Positions 36,737-45,385 of a DNA stretch of 58,735 nt are shown here, in pieces. Each line of letters begins with the position of its first letter. Positions within the stretch are counted from its first letter, which is position 1. The translations under genes were made by a program, and so were the position numbers. The notes below the pieces were generated by a model. It was not told the origin of the DNA. It saw only the letters and a list, made by a program, of their open reading frames with translations, and did not search any database. Source of the stretch: Chloroflexota bacterium (GTDB lineage Bacteria > Chloroflexota > Dehalococcoidia > Lucifugimonadales > UBA3495); assembly GCA_028873965.1 (NCBI GenBank), contig JAPPMU010000021.1, positions 1 to 58,735 of the forward strand, given 5' to 3'.

Positions 36737-36821
36737 GTGTGGCACACGCAATCATTGAGCGATAGGGGCCGCTCCAATCTATCCTGCACCGTGGACGAGA
36801 TATTCGCCTACTGAAGACTTC

Positions 36822-38057
36822 TCACACGGGCAGGATCGGCGGGGCTTCTTCCGGCAGGGTAACGTCCCGCAGCGACAGTTGGCTGCCGTCGGTGAACCAC
36901 GGGTTCCTCGGGTCGCGGGAAGGCAGCAGTACGGTGGCCGTTCCCGGAGCGGTAACCTCGCCGCGCTGGTTCTCGGCCCAGATGTCCACGTCCACCAGCG
37001 CGTTGCCCCGGTGGATGTACTTGCGGGCGACGCGCCCCTTGCAGAACTGCGTGTCGCCGTAGACGTTGAACCGCCGCGTCTCGACGCGGAGCCTCTTGAG
37101 AAAAGCGTCGTCGCCCATCCAGTTGGTCATCAGGGTTCCCAGCCATGACACCCGCTGCGGCCCGTAGTCATACGCGCCGGGCACGCCCACCGCTTCGGCA
37201 ACCGAGTCGCGCAGGTGGCCGATGCCGGTGTACTCCAGGCCGCCCCCCGACTCCGGGTTCCTGAAGAAGTGGTTGGGATGGCGCATGGCCTCCCGGAGCA
37301 GCACTCCGTGGGCGCTGGAACGGCCGGTGCCGACCAGGAACGCGCTCACGTCCTGGAGCGAAAGCGGCCCGCGAACCACCGTGGGCAACTCTTCGCCGAT
37401 TTCGGTGTCTTCCCAGTAGCGGGGTTGCCCGCCTCTCGCCGTTTCGTTGAGCACCTGCTCGTCGATCTGCGCCAGTTCATCCTCGGTGTATTCGTGGCGC
37501 TTGGGCACGTCGGCGTACTTGCCGCGCTCGCGGGAGGCCCGGCGCTGGTGGCGAGTACACCACCCGACGACACGGGCCACCACCTCGTCCCGCTGGTTGG
37601 AATACGTGGTTTCCACGTATTGGATTACCAGTCGCCCGGAGTACGCGCTCTGCTTTTCCTGCACGTCCAGGACCCGCTCAACGCAGTTCACGGCGTCGCC
37701 GGGCCGGAGCGCGCGGAAAAACTCCCAGTCGTTCCCCGCGAAGAACCCGTGGACGCCCGGCAGACCCCAGCGGGTCCGGCCCGACCAGTGCCGCATGTAC
37801 GGAGCGCACGGGTGACCCACCACGCTCCCGTACTTGGAATAGGCGGCGTATTCCTGGTCCCGGAACAGCGGGTTGGCGTCGCCGATCCCGTTCACGAAGT
37901 TGAGCATCGTATCCAGAGTGGCCTGCCGCACGTACTGCTCGGTGCGCATCCGCACGCCGATCATGGCGCGGGCGGCGGCCAGGGCTTCGTCGGAGATGCC
38001 GCCCTCCACCTCGGGCAGGGTTTCGACGACCTGTTGCTGGGCTTGTTGTTGGGTCAC
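36822..38057 (-). CDS. MaoC-like double-hotdog acyl dehydratase (FAS1-like)
   Basis: The 411-residue protein has an N-terminal hotdog domain (about 35-180: YVRQATLDTMLNFVNGIGDANPLFRD, then VVGHPCAPYMRHW) and a C-terminal hotdog with DVSAFLVGTGRSSAHGVLLREAMRHPN. The Gly-Asp-x-Asn-Pro motif (GDANPL) is the catalytic Asp/His-containing loop of the hydratase-2 family. It probably hydrates an enoyl-CoA in fatty acid or sterol side-chain breakdown. The N-terminal ~20 residues are Gln-rich and disordered. It lies in a cluster with small membrane proteins and CoA-transferases. Confidence 0.85.
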   Translation of the reverse strand: MTQQQAQQQVVETLPEVEGGISDEALAAARAMIGVRMRTEQYVRQATLDTMLNFVNGIGDANPLFRDQEYAAYSKYGSVVGHPCAPYMRHWSGRTRWGLPGVHGFFAGNDWEFFRALRPGDAVNCVERVLDVQEKQSAYSGRLVIQYVETTYSNQRDEVVARVVGWCTRHQRRASRERGKYADVPKRHEYTEDELAQIDEQVLNETARGGQPRYWEDTEIGEELPTVVRGPLSLQDVSAFLVGTGRSSAHGVLLREAMRHPNHFFRNPESGGGLEYTGIGHLRDSVAEAVGVPGAYDYGPQRVSWLGTLMTNWMGDDAFLKRLRVETRRFNVYGDTQFCKGRVARKYIHRGNALVDVDIWAENQRGEVTAPGTATVLLPSRDPRNPWFTDGSQLSLRDVTLPEEAPPILPV

Positions 38058-38072
38058 TTTGTTAACCCCTCT

Positions 38073-38546
38073 TCAGTTGACTGATAATTCTTCCACCAAA
38101 TTCAGCGAGTACAAACCAGCCAAGCTGATCATCTCCATGTACAGCCACCGGAATGGTCCGAGCACTAACTGGCGCCCGGTGATTTGCTCATCTAGAAAGA
38201 TTCTGCTCGTCGACAGCAATACGAGAAAATAAAAAACCCCTGCGAACAGTATCCCCAAAAGTTTGCCCAACTGAGCGCCCCTAGCAAAACCGAGATCCTT
38301 CTCCCAAGCGCCGATAGACAAATCGCCTCCAAAAATACCAAAGCCAATGGCAGCGGTGGCGATCGCCAAAATCGCTGCGGCTAACTGGTGCCGGTCAGGT
38401 GTCCTCGCAATTGTTAGCGGCACATCGGCACGTTGGCGCCTTGGGATTTGGCGCAAGGCACCCAATAAAGTTACGCCGACCACCGTCGCTGCAATGCCCG
38501 CAACCCACAAATTCCGTCGTCGCCAGCGTAGAGGATTCGCCTGCAT
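38073..38546 (-). CDS. Small membrane protein of unknown function
   Basis: A 157-residue protein with about four hydrophobic segments (NLWVAGIAATVVGVTLLGAL; AAAILAIATAAIGFGIFGG; LLGILFAGVFYFLVLL; a C-terminal amphipathic helix). It starts at ATG 38546, which overlaps the stop of the upstream gene by one base (TGATG). It is followed by the MaoC-like gene at 15 nt. Not recognised; probably translated with its upstream partner. Confidence 0.55.
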   Translation of the reverse strand: MQANPLRWRRRNLWVAGIAATVVGVTLLGALRQIPRRQRADVPLTIARTPDRHQLAAAILAIATAAIGFGIFGGDLSIGAWEKDLGFARGAQLGKLLGILFAGVFYFLVLLSTSRIFLDEQITGRQLVLGPFRWLYMEMISLAGLYSLNLVEELSVN

Positions 38547-38818
38547 CACTCAGCCTCTTCGTCGTGTTCGCGCTGATTCACGCGCCATACGAAGACGAGA
38601 CCTATCAAACCGCTAATTATGAACCCAACGCTCAGGGCCATAACCTGCCAAAACGCACCAGGCGCTGATACGAGAGTGGGGCGCGGATCTCTTGTTGCCC
38701 ACCACCAACCCACTAGACAGATAACGGCAATGCCAACGATGAGGGGCGCGTATCCAAAAGAATACGGCAAACCAACCGGATTGCGACTAGCCTGTTTTTT
38801 GGCAAATATCCGCAGCAT
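38546..38818 (-). CDS. Small membrane protein of unknown function
   Basis: A 90-residue protein with two membrane helices (YAPLIVGIAVICLVGWWWA and FWQVMALSVGFIISGLIGLVFVW) and a charged C-terminal tail (NQREHDEEAE). The ATG at 38818 has GGAGGG just upstream; the longer frame to 38875 is less likely. It is coupled to the following membrane-protein gene by a TGATG overlap. Not recognised. Confidence 0.55.
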   Translation of the reverse strand: MLRIFAKKQASRNPVGLPYSFGYAPLIVGIAVICLVGWWWATRDPRPTLVSAPGAFWQVMALSVGFIISGLIGLVFVWRVNQREHDEEAE

Positions 38819-38884
38819 GGTCCCTCCCATCCCGTCATTCCTTGTCCTACAAAGTCCTTCCAGCCAGGAACTCACATTTTGTCA

Positions 38885-40138
38885 TCAATATACCACCCGC
38901 CGCTCTTCCAACTCGGCCAGTTCCTCCTCGCTCAAGCCCAGATAGCCACAGAGCACTTCCCGATTGTGTTCGCCCAGCAACGGGGCGTGGCGACGCACTC
39001 GCGACGGCGATTTGCTCAGGTTCCACATCAGGTTGAACACGGGCTCGGCCCCCAGCGCCGGGTGCTCCGTATCGCTGTAGAGGCCCCTTGCCATGAAGTG
39101 CGGATGGAAGAGCCGTTCCTCGGCTCCAAGTACCGGAGCCGCGGCGACCCCGTGCGATTGCAACAGCTCAGTGACGGCATCCGCATCGTGTTGGGCAGTC
39201 CATCGGGACAAGAGCGCGTCCAGTTCGCGGCGGTGACGCTGGCGGCGGAACTGGCTGGTGAAGCGGTTGTCAGAGGCCCACACCGGAGAACCCATGGCCC
39301 GCGCCAATGACTGCCACTCCGCCTCCGACTTGACGGCAATGGACACCCACTTGTCCTCCCCGGCGCACGGGTAGTTGCCGTAGGGCGCCATGGTCGGATC
39401 ATAGTTCCCCCGAGGTTCGAGCGAACGCCCGGTCAACGCCTGCTCCATCAGGCCCACGCCCTGGGTGACCACCGTCGCCCGCAGCATCGACACGTCGATG
39501 TGCTGGCCCTGGCCGGTGCGGTTCCGGTGGTACAGCGCGGACGAGATCGCGAAAACCGCGTGCAGGGCCCCGCAGATATCGCCGAAGGCGTGCTTCAAGC
39601 CCAGGGGACCGCCGCCTTCGTAACCCATAGTGCTGTCAAGGCCGGACAGCGAGCCGATGGACGGGGCGTAAGCGCGCAGGTCACGCAGCGGCCCCTCCTG
39701 CCCGGTGGACGAAATCGACGCCATGATGATGTCCGGCTTGGCGGCGCGCAACACATCGTAGCCCAGTCCCAAACGGTCCATGACCCCAGGCGAGAAATTC
39801 TCGATCACCACGTCGCAGCGCGAGGCCAATCCTTTGGCCAACTCCACGGCTTCCGGCTCGGCTATGTTCAGGGTGACGCTGAGCTTACCCCGGTTCACGT
39901 TGTGAAACATCGGGTTCTGCTCCGGATCAGGCTGATCGCCCACGATGGGTCGCCCCATTCGCATGTAATCCAGGCGCTGCCGGGTCTCGACCTTGATCAC
40001 CTCCGCTCCCATGTCCGCCAGGACCATGCCCGGCAGCGCGCCGGCCAGCACCCAACCGAAATCTAGGATCCGGTAGCCGCTCAGGACGCCCGCTTGGTCG
40101 TCCGCACCGTTGTCGTTGGAATTCAACTGCTCAACCAT
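38885..40138 (-). CDS. Class III CoA-transferase (CaiB/BaiF) lacking the catalytic Asp
   Basis: The 417-residue protein has the CaiB fold motifs VLAGALPGMVLADMGAEVIKVE, NVNRGKLSVTLNI and VIENFSPGVMDRLGL. In the catalytic loop, after SSTGQEGPLRDLR, the sequence reads AYAPSIGSLSGL, where family members have an Asp (AYDP/GYDF) that forms the acyl-enzyme. Asp is replaced by Ala, so it may be the inactive partner of a heteromeric CoA-transferase. The catalytic partner could be the gene at 40474. It starts at ATG 40138 (a TTG at 40147 is also open). Confidence 0.85.
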   Translation of the reverse strand: MVEQLNSNDNGADDQAGVLSGYRILDFGWVLAGALPGMVLADMGAEVIKVETRQRLDYMRMGRPIVGDQPDPEQNPMFHNVNRGKLSVTLNIAEPEAVELAKGLASRCDVVIENFSPGVMDRLGLGYDVLRAAKPDIIMASISSTGQEGPLRDLRAYAPSIGSLSGLDSTMGYEGGGPLGLKHAFGDICGALHAVFAISSALYHRNRTGQGQHIDVSMLRATVVTQGVGLMEQALTGRSLEPRGNYDPTMAPYGNYPCAGEDKWVSIAVKSEAEWQSLARAMGSPVWASDNRFTSQFRRQRHRRELDALLSRWTAQHDADAVTELLQSHGVAAAPVLGAEERLFHPHFMARGLYSDTEHPALGAEPVFNLMWNLSKSPSRVRRHAPLLGEHNREVLCGYLGLSEEELAELEERRVVY

Positions 40139-40147
40139 GTTGTGCAA

Positions 40148-40477
40148 TCACCGTTGTTCCCGGGGCGGCACGATCCATGCCGCCACTGCCGGCATCACGG
40201 ACAACAGCGCCGCCGCCGCGATTTTCGTATATCCCCCGCCATAAACCAGGCTCAGCGTCCAGAGCAATCCGAAGCAGATCGCACCCACGATGATGCCCGC
40301 AATGATTATCACCTCGGGCCGGTGGTTCTTTCTCATCGCGATCTGCCGGGCGATGAGGCAACTGCCCAGGAAAACCACCACACAAGCAATTGCGATCCGG
40401 AGCAGCATGGCGAATGGACCGGAGAAAGGGTAACCGTCGTCGGTAAAACAGGATGCCACGTTGACAGCGGCGGTCAA
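40148..40477 (-). CDS. Small membrane protein between the two CoA-transferases
   Basis: A 109-residue protein with three hydrophobic helices (MLLRIAIACVVVFLGSCLI; VIIIAGIIVGAICFGLLWTL; IAAAALLSVMPAVAAWIV). The start codon is TTG 40477 and overlaps the stop of the CoA-transferase by 4 nt (TTGA). It ends 9 nt before the next CoA-transferase gene. All three are therefore one translational unit. Function unknown. Confidence 0.55.
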   Translation of the reverse strand: MTAAVNVASCFTDDGYPFSGPFAMLLRIAIACVVVFLGSCLIARQIAMRKNHRPEVIIIAGIIVGAICFGLLWTLSLVYGGGYTKIAAAALLSVMPAVAAWIVPPREQR

Positions 40478-41679
40478 ATTATCCCGGTCTGGTACAGCTT
40501 CACCAGATCCGCCGCGGAGTAGCCTAGCTCACCGCACAGGATGGCACGGTTGTCCTGACCCAATGTAGGCGCCGGTTTGGCCGCCGACGCCTCGGCGTCA
40601 GACAATCGATACGGCGTACCCGGGTAGGCCACCGGGCCGGTGTCGTCCCGTTCGATAACCACGAACAGGTCTTCCAGCGACGGGTCGGATCGCACTTCCT
40701 CGTAGGTGCGCACCGGCGCCAGCGGGATGCGGTTTTCCAGGGCGATTTCGAGCAGTTCCGCCTTGGTGTAATCGGCCAGCCACGCTTCCACGTACCCGTC
40801 CACCTCATCGGCGTAGAGATTGTTCATGGCGGTGCGGTTGCGGAACCGCTGTTCCTGTGACCACTCCGGCGTGCCCATTATCTCCAGCAGACGCCGCCAC
40901 TGGCGCCCCTCCGGAGAGCCCACGAAGATGTGGCCGTCCTTGCAGCGCAGGATGCAGTTGGGATACGGGAAATCCAGAGCATGATGACCGGTGCGCCGGG
41001 TGACGCGCCACTCGTAAACGGCCATCAGCGCTTCCGGACCGTTGTACAAGCCCGCCATGGTCTCCGCCTCGGCAATGTCGATGTGCTGGCCGCCGTGAGT
41101 GTCGCGACCCAGTAACGCCATCACAATTGACGACGCAGCCGCCATGCCGGCGAAGTAGCCGACCTCCGGAGTACCGAAGGTCAAGGGCTCCCGCTCAGCC
41201 TCGCCCAGCCCCTCGCAAATCCCCCCGGCGGCGGCCAGGTTGATGTCGTAAGCCTTGTAATCGCTCCACGGTCCGGACAGACCCCACGGACTGATGCTGG
41301 CCATCACCAGTTCGGGATGATCGGCGGCAAGCGCATCGTAGTCCAACCCCAGGCGTTCCATGTCGGCCGGCGGAACGTTGTGCACCAGCACGTCGGACTT
41401 TGCGGACAATCGACTAAGGATTCCCCGCCCCGTCGGCGTTTCCAGATTGGCGGTGATCCCGGCCTTGTTGGCGTTGAGGTAGAGGTAGAGCCCGCTGCGT
41501 TCGGGATGAGGAACGTCGTTGGGCCACGGCCCGTAACGGCGGGCATCTTCCCCGGTTCTGGGCGGCTCGATCTTGACCACACTGGCGCCGGCGTCGGCGA
41601 GGAGCTTGCCGCAATACGGCGCGGAGATCATCGAGCCGATTTCAAGAACACGCAGCCCGGAAAGGAGGGAATAGCTCAT
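40474..41679 (-). CDS. Class III CoA-transferase (CaiB/BaiF)
   Basis: The 401-residue protein has IGSMISAPYCGKLLADAGASVVKIEPP, the LVMASISPWGLSGPWSDYKAYD loop when divided at its middle, in which the catalytic Asp is present (AYDINLAAAGG), and HIDIAEAETMAGL. Family enzymes move CoA between acids through an acyl-enzyme anhydride. It is the first gene of the cluster 41679 to 38885. The substrate is not evident. MITE copy 3 lies 80 bp upstream. Confidence 0.9.
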   Translation of the reverse strand: MSYSLLSGLRVLEIGSMISAPYCGKLLADAGASVVKIEPPRTGEDARRYGPWPNDVPHPERSGLYLYLNANKAGITANLETPTGRGILSRLSAKSDVLVHNVPPADMERLGLDYDALAADHPELVMASISPWGLSGPWSDYKAYDINLAAAGGICEGLGEAEREPLTFGTPEVGYFAGMAAASSIVMALLGRDTHGGQHIDIAEAETMAGLYNGPEALMAVYEWRVTRRTGHHALDFPYPNCILRCKDGHIFVGSPEGRQWRRLLEIMGTPEWSQEQRFRNRTAMNNLYADEVDGYVEAWLADYTKAELLEIALENRIPLAPVRTYEEVRSDPSLEDLFVVIERDDTGPVAYPGTPYRLSDAEASAAKPAPTLGQDNRAILCGELGYSAADLVKLYQTGII

Positions 41680-41759
41680 AAATACTTACAAAAATAGCAG
41701 GGCGGTGCGGCGGTTATATTACCATAAGCGCCGCCCTTTCGGACGCCCCCGGGATGGCG

Positions 41760-41894
41760 TGATGCGTACCCAGTTTCACAAACCCGTCATTGCGAGCGCA
41801 GCGTGGCAATCTCGTTTCTGGAGGGGCCATTCTTCGGGTGACGGGATCGCCACGTCGCTGCGCTCCTCGCGATGACAAATTGGGTACGAGTGAG
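41760..41894 (+). mobile_element. MITE copy 3 (palindromic, ~135 bp)
   Basis: The ends are TGATGCGTACCCA (left, degenerate) and, inverted, TGGGTACGAGTGAG. The inner arms TCATTGCGAGCGCAGCGTGG and CGCTGCGCTCCTCGCGATGA match copy 1 almost base for base; the centre differs. It is flanked by direct repeats: CGGGATGGCG at 41750-41759 and 41895-41904, and identity runs on to 15 bp. It lies between the lipoprotein gene and the CoA-transferase, both on the minus strand. Confidence 0.85.
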
Positions 41895-41914
41895 CGGGAT
41901 GGCGTGATGCCCTG

Positions 41915-44215
41915 CTAGTCGAAGACGGTATCGGCTTTGCCGGGGATGCTCAGGTTCTGGATGCGTTGGTCATCCAATGGCGCCGTTTCCGGCTGGCTGA
42001 AGGGGGTTACGGCGTGAAAGTGCGCCAGATACTCAGCAAGAGCGTCCTGTTCCTTTCCTATGGCGAAAGCGTCCGACCGACCCGGATCCGCGTCCGCGGT
42101 CGGCCCATCGATAACTCCGTTGGCGTTGGCATCGGGAAAATCAGCGTCGTGCGGGTTGTTTTGGCCGGCCTCGCCGCTGAAGTCAACCCGACCCGGATGC
42201 GGCACCGGAAACGGGTAGCCACTGCCGCCGTTGGCCAGAAAATTCAGCGTAACCGTCTTGATTTCACGCTCCGGGTCACCTGTCAGCTTGCCATTTTCGA
42301 CTACCCGGTCGGCGACATTTCCGCTATCGTCAATCAACGCGAGGGAGCGGATGCGCTGGCCGGAGGGAGCCGCCGGGTTGAAACTGAAACGCATTCCGCC
42401 CACCTGAGGAAAGCCGCCGGACGGAACTTCGCCGACACCGTGCGCCCCCACGGTGTGCTCCAGTATCTCCACTAGCTGCCGGGCAGTTAGCGGAATGATC
42501 ACCAGGCCGTTATCGAAACGCAGGGAGCCCTCAATATCGAATTGGGACACGTCACCCCGCAGTTTGCCGGTTGCCGGATTGGCCGGAGGCGGCAGAAACT
42601 GCACGTCTGCCCGGTCGGTAGCGCCGGGGGATTGAACCACCAGCCCGATATCGTCCCGAATTCCTCCGCCGTTTCTGAGGGATACGCGCACTTCGGGGTC
42701 AACCCGCCGGGCCGCCCATAGGATGGAGTCCGCCGCCAGGTTGCCCAGGTTGCTCTCCTGGGTACGCACGGTGCCGCGCCGCCCGTCCAAATACACGTCT
42801 GTCCGGGCTATGATGTTGCCGTCGCGGACAGCGAGGATGCCGCGCAGGGCTTCGGCAACGCGGCTGACCTCGGACACGGGCTGCCCGGCGAAAGCCTGCG
42901 CGCCCTGCCGGTCAGTGGAGTAGGCGCCGCTGAGATATGGGTCGATTGAGCCCGGTATCACGTGTCCCCCATCGTCAAACTGCACGACCAGCCGGCCCAG
43001 ATACTTGTAGTCGCCGTCGGTGTTCACCAGCAGCACGGGCGCGTCGTCTGCGGCGCGGTAAAGCAGTGGGTAAGTATCTATTGCCGTGTCGCCGTCCCGT
43101 AGCCGGTCGGTTGAGTCGGCCAGCAGCGCGTTGGAACCTCCGGCGACGATGATGTCAACGTCGCTCAGACGAGTGGCCAGGGCCTGCTCAACGTCGATGC
43201 GCTGCATATGAGCCAGCAGGATGACCTTGTTGATGCCCTGGCCCACAAGTTCGTCCACGGCGTCCTGGATTACGGCGGCCAGCGCGTCCAGGTCGGCGCC
43301 GTCGTTGGGGATTACCGCTATGCCGCCGGTCCCGGTAATGGACGCCAGGTAAGGTGTCGTCGCGCCGACGATACCGATGCGCCTGCCGTCAACCGTTATC
43401 ACCGCGCTGCGCGCCAGACTGCCGCCGACCAGCATCGCTTCTTGCCCATCGGAAACGACCAGATCCTTCAGGTTTTCATCGTTGGTGAAATCCAGGTTGC
43501 TGGACAGGTAGGGAAACATGGCTCCGGGATAGAGCCCGCCATCGTTAGTTTCGGAGCCGATGGCGCTGGCGAATGGTCCCGTGCCCAGGTCCAGTTCGTG
43601 GTTGCCCAGGGCAGACGCCTGGAACCCCATAGCGTTGAGGAACGCAATGTCCCCGCGACCGTTGCCGGCGATGCCCAACGCCGGGTTGAGGCTGTCATCT
43701 CCCGCGGCGTAGTAGCGAGGACCCCGGACGTAGTTGTCTCCCGAACTCAACACAAGGGTGTTGTTGGGGAACTGCGCCCGGAATCCCTCCAGGATGGCGG
43801 AAAAATTCTCGACGTTCTCCAGCGCGCCCACAGCGCTGTCCATGTCGGCGGCGTGAAGCAGTTGCAGCGTAAAGGTCTTCGGTTCAGCCTCCGGCGCAAC
43901 CGGCGCCGCCGTCCGCGATTCCAGCAGGCGCAGCCGCTCCGTATGTTGCCTGAGGGCTTCGGTCAGTTCCGCTATTTCCCGCTCCAACTGCTCCACCCTG
44001 GGAGAAGTTTCCTGGTGTGATCCCTTCCTGTCTGAGGCATCGCGGGCGACCGGCCTGGCTGCGAAATCGGTTCGCAGGGCAATAATGTCCTGTTGCAGTG
44101 CAGCCACGGCGTTTTGCAACTCGGCCCGCTCTCCGGCACCGCTGTCGCCGCCGCAGGAAATCACAACCAGCAAAGCCACTGCGCCCAAAACCCAAATCCA
44201 ATTGCGTCGGCTCAA
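41915..44215 (-). CDS. Lipoprotein, 5'-nucleotidase/UshA-like with changed metal ligands
   Basis: A 766-residue exported lipoprotein: signal peptide and lipobox VVISC at 17-21. A coiled coil (about 30-100) is followed by a metallophosphatase domain (about 115-400) and a 5'-nucleotidase C-terminal domain. The GNHE motif is present, and NGGGIRDD marks the substrate domain. However, the DxH motif is LLHAADMDS and the GHxH motif is GGSN, so several metal-binding His residues are lost. A known branch of the family shares these changes. The start is TTG 44215, with GGGAGGG upstream. It could cleave nucleotides or other phosphoesters outside the membrane. Confidence 0.8.
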   Translation of the reverse strand: MSRRNWIWVLGAVALLVVISCGGDSGAGERAELQNAVAALQQDIIALRTDFAARPVARDASDRKGSHQETSPRVEQLEREIAELTEALRQHTERLRLLESRTAAPVAPEAEPKTFTLQLLHAADMDSAVGALENVENFSAILEGFRAQFPNNTLVLSSGDNYVRGPRYYAAGDDSLNPALGIAGNGRGDIAFLNAMGFQASALGNHELDLGTGPFASAIGSETNDGGLYPGAMFPYLSSNLDFTNDENLKDLVVSDGQEAMLVGGSLARSAVITVDGRRIGIVGATTPYLASITGTGGIAVIPNDGADLDALAAVIQDAVDELVGQGINKVILLAHMQRIDVEQALATRLSDVDIIVAGGSNALLADSTDRLRDGDTAIDTYPLLYRAADDAPVLLVNTDGDYKYLGRLVVQFDDGGHVIPGSIDPYLSGAYSTDRQGAQAFAGQPVSEVSRVAEALRGILAVRDGNIIARTDVYLDGRRGTVRTQESNLGNLAADSILWAARRVDPEVRVSLRNGGGIRDDIGLVVQSPGATDRADVQFLPPPANPATGKLRGDVSQFDIEGSLRFDNGLVIIPLTARQLVEILEHTVGAHGVGEVPSGGFPQVGGMRFSFNPAAPSGQRIRSLALIDDSGNVADRVVENGKLTGDPEREIKTVTLNFLANGGSGYPFPVPHPGRVDFSGEAGQNNPHDADFPDANANGVIDGPTADADPGRSDAFAIGKEQDALAEYLAHFHAVTPFSQPETAPLDDQRIQNLSIPGKADTVFD

Positions 44216-44655
44216 AGCTGTTCTGCCCTCCCAGCATCAAATGATAATCGCGTCGGATTCTAACCTGCCGGCCGGTTCTAGTCTCCAGGCGGCGGCCATG
44301 CCGCCACTTCCGGCAGAGCCGTCAAACCGGATGTTGTTCGATCAAGCTCAGTGACGACAGCCCAGGGCAATCGAGTATGAAATTACAACGGCGCCGCTCC
44401 GGCGAAAGCCGGAGTTCAGAGCCTGTGATTGGCTTGATATTAGCAAGGAAATAGCCGCTTCGGTCATTGGCTACCGGCCCCGGATCAGGTGCGGGGCGAC
44501 GTTCTTTGCCGGTAAGACGGTGCTAAAACCGTTCATATCCGATAGCCCTGACGACAGCCGATGCCCGGGCATCCGGACTGGCGCTCTGTGTTACACTGGC
44601 GTCCACGCCATTCCCGGCTAACTACCCCAATTTCAGCATACCCTGGAGGCCCACC
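44216..44655. other. Intergenic region with repeat relic and candidate operator
   Basis: No gene seen. At 44397-44414 there is CTCCGGC-GAAA-GCCGGAG, a perfect stem, the relic of the repeat core at 181. At 44560-44573 there is a perfect 14-bp palindrome GATGCCCGGGCATC, which overlaps the -35 position of the putative promoter at 44589-44597. Confidence 0.45.
44589..44597 (+). promoter_or_regulatory. Extended -10 promoter of the alpha/beta-barrel gene
   Basis: TGTTACACT matches TGnTATAAT. It predicts a ~50-nt leader. The palindrome at 44560-44573 covers the -35 position, as an operator would. Confidence 0.4.
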
Positions 44656-45315
44656 ATGCCCAAGAAGCGCGGCACCGGCCTGATGATGGTCTGGTGCGAA
44701 GTTCCCGCCGACGTCGAGGAAGAATTCAACCAGTGGTACAACACCGAGCATCTGCAGGAACTCCTGTCCGTGCCGGGAGTGCTCAACGCGGCCAGGTACG
44801 AGGCCACCAGCAGCGGCCCCAAGCACCTGGCGATGTACGAGCTGGAATCGGCCGACGTGATCAACACCGACGCTTTCAAGAACCGTCCGCCCACGCCCTG
44901 GGGCCAGCGGGTCGGCCCGCGCGCGGTCGCAACTACAGTCATTAACAACGTGTACCAGATGATCCACCCCACCGACCTGAGCGACGAGTTGGCCAACGCG
45001 GACATGTCCCCCGCGCTGCAAATCGGGCGCATGGACGTGCCGGCGGCTAACGACGCCGAGTGGAACAACTGGTACTCCACCGTTTACGTGCCGAACTACG
45101 AGAAGGTGCCCGGCTGCATCCGCGGACGCCGCTGGAAGTCGGTGCGCGGCGAGCCGGCCTACGCCACGGTTTACGAATTCGAGAACCCCGAAGTGTCGTC
45201 CACTGCGGCCTGGCTGGAGCAGCGGGAGGCTCACCCGGACAACGGTCGCATGCGCGACGTCATGACCCACGCCGCAGGTTCTCCGGGAATTTGGCGCAAG
45301 ACTTTCCAGCCGTAA
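44656..45315 (+). CDS. Internally duplicated dimeric alpha/beta-barrel protein
   Basis: The 219-residue protein consists of two similar halves. The first (about 8-75) has GLMMVWCEVPADVEEEFNQWYNTEHL when cut before 20 residues; the second (about 115-185) has GRMDVPAANDAEWNNWYS followed by VPGC. The W-Y-N/S-T-E/V-H/Y pattern and a later xxYE(L/F)E strand recur in both. This looks like two ferredoxin-like barrels (EthD/DUF4286-type) fused in one chain. The function is unknown. GGAGG lies 7 nt upstream of the start. A strong terminator follows. Confidence 0.6.
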   Translation: MPKKRGTGLMMVWCEVPADVEEEFNQWYNTEHLQELLSVPGVLNAARYEATSSGPKHLAMYELESADVINTDAFKNRPPTPWGQRVGPRAVATTVINNVYQMIHPTDLSDELANADMSPALQIGRMDVPAANDAEWNNWYSTVYVPNYEKVPGCIRGRRWKSVRGEPAYATVYEFENPEVSSTAAWLEQREAHPDNGRMRDVMTHAAGSPGIWRKTFQP

Positions 45316-45339
45316 CGGAGTCGAACGGTCAGTAGCGTA

Positions 45340-45374
45340 AAATGGAGGAGCGGACATGTTTCGCTCCTCCATTT
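45340..45374 (+). terminator. Strong terminator hairpin
   Basis: A perfect 13-bp stem, AAATGGAGGAGCG (45340-45352) and CGCTCCTCCATTT (45362-45374), with a 9-nt loop and a short T-rich end. It starts 25 nt after the stop codon and separates this gene from the CtaG pair. Its right arm lies just before the next start codon. Confidence 0.8.
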
Positions 45375-45385
45375 GTTGGTGACTT

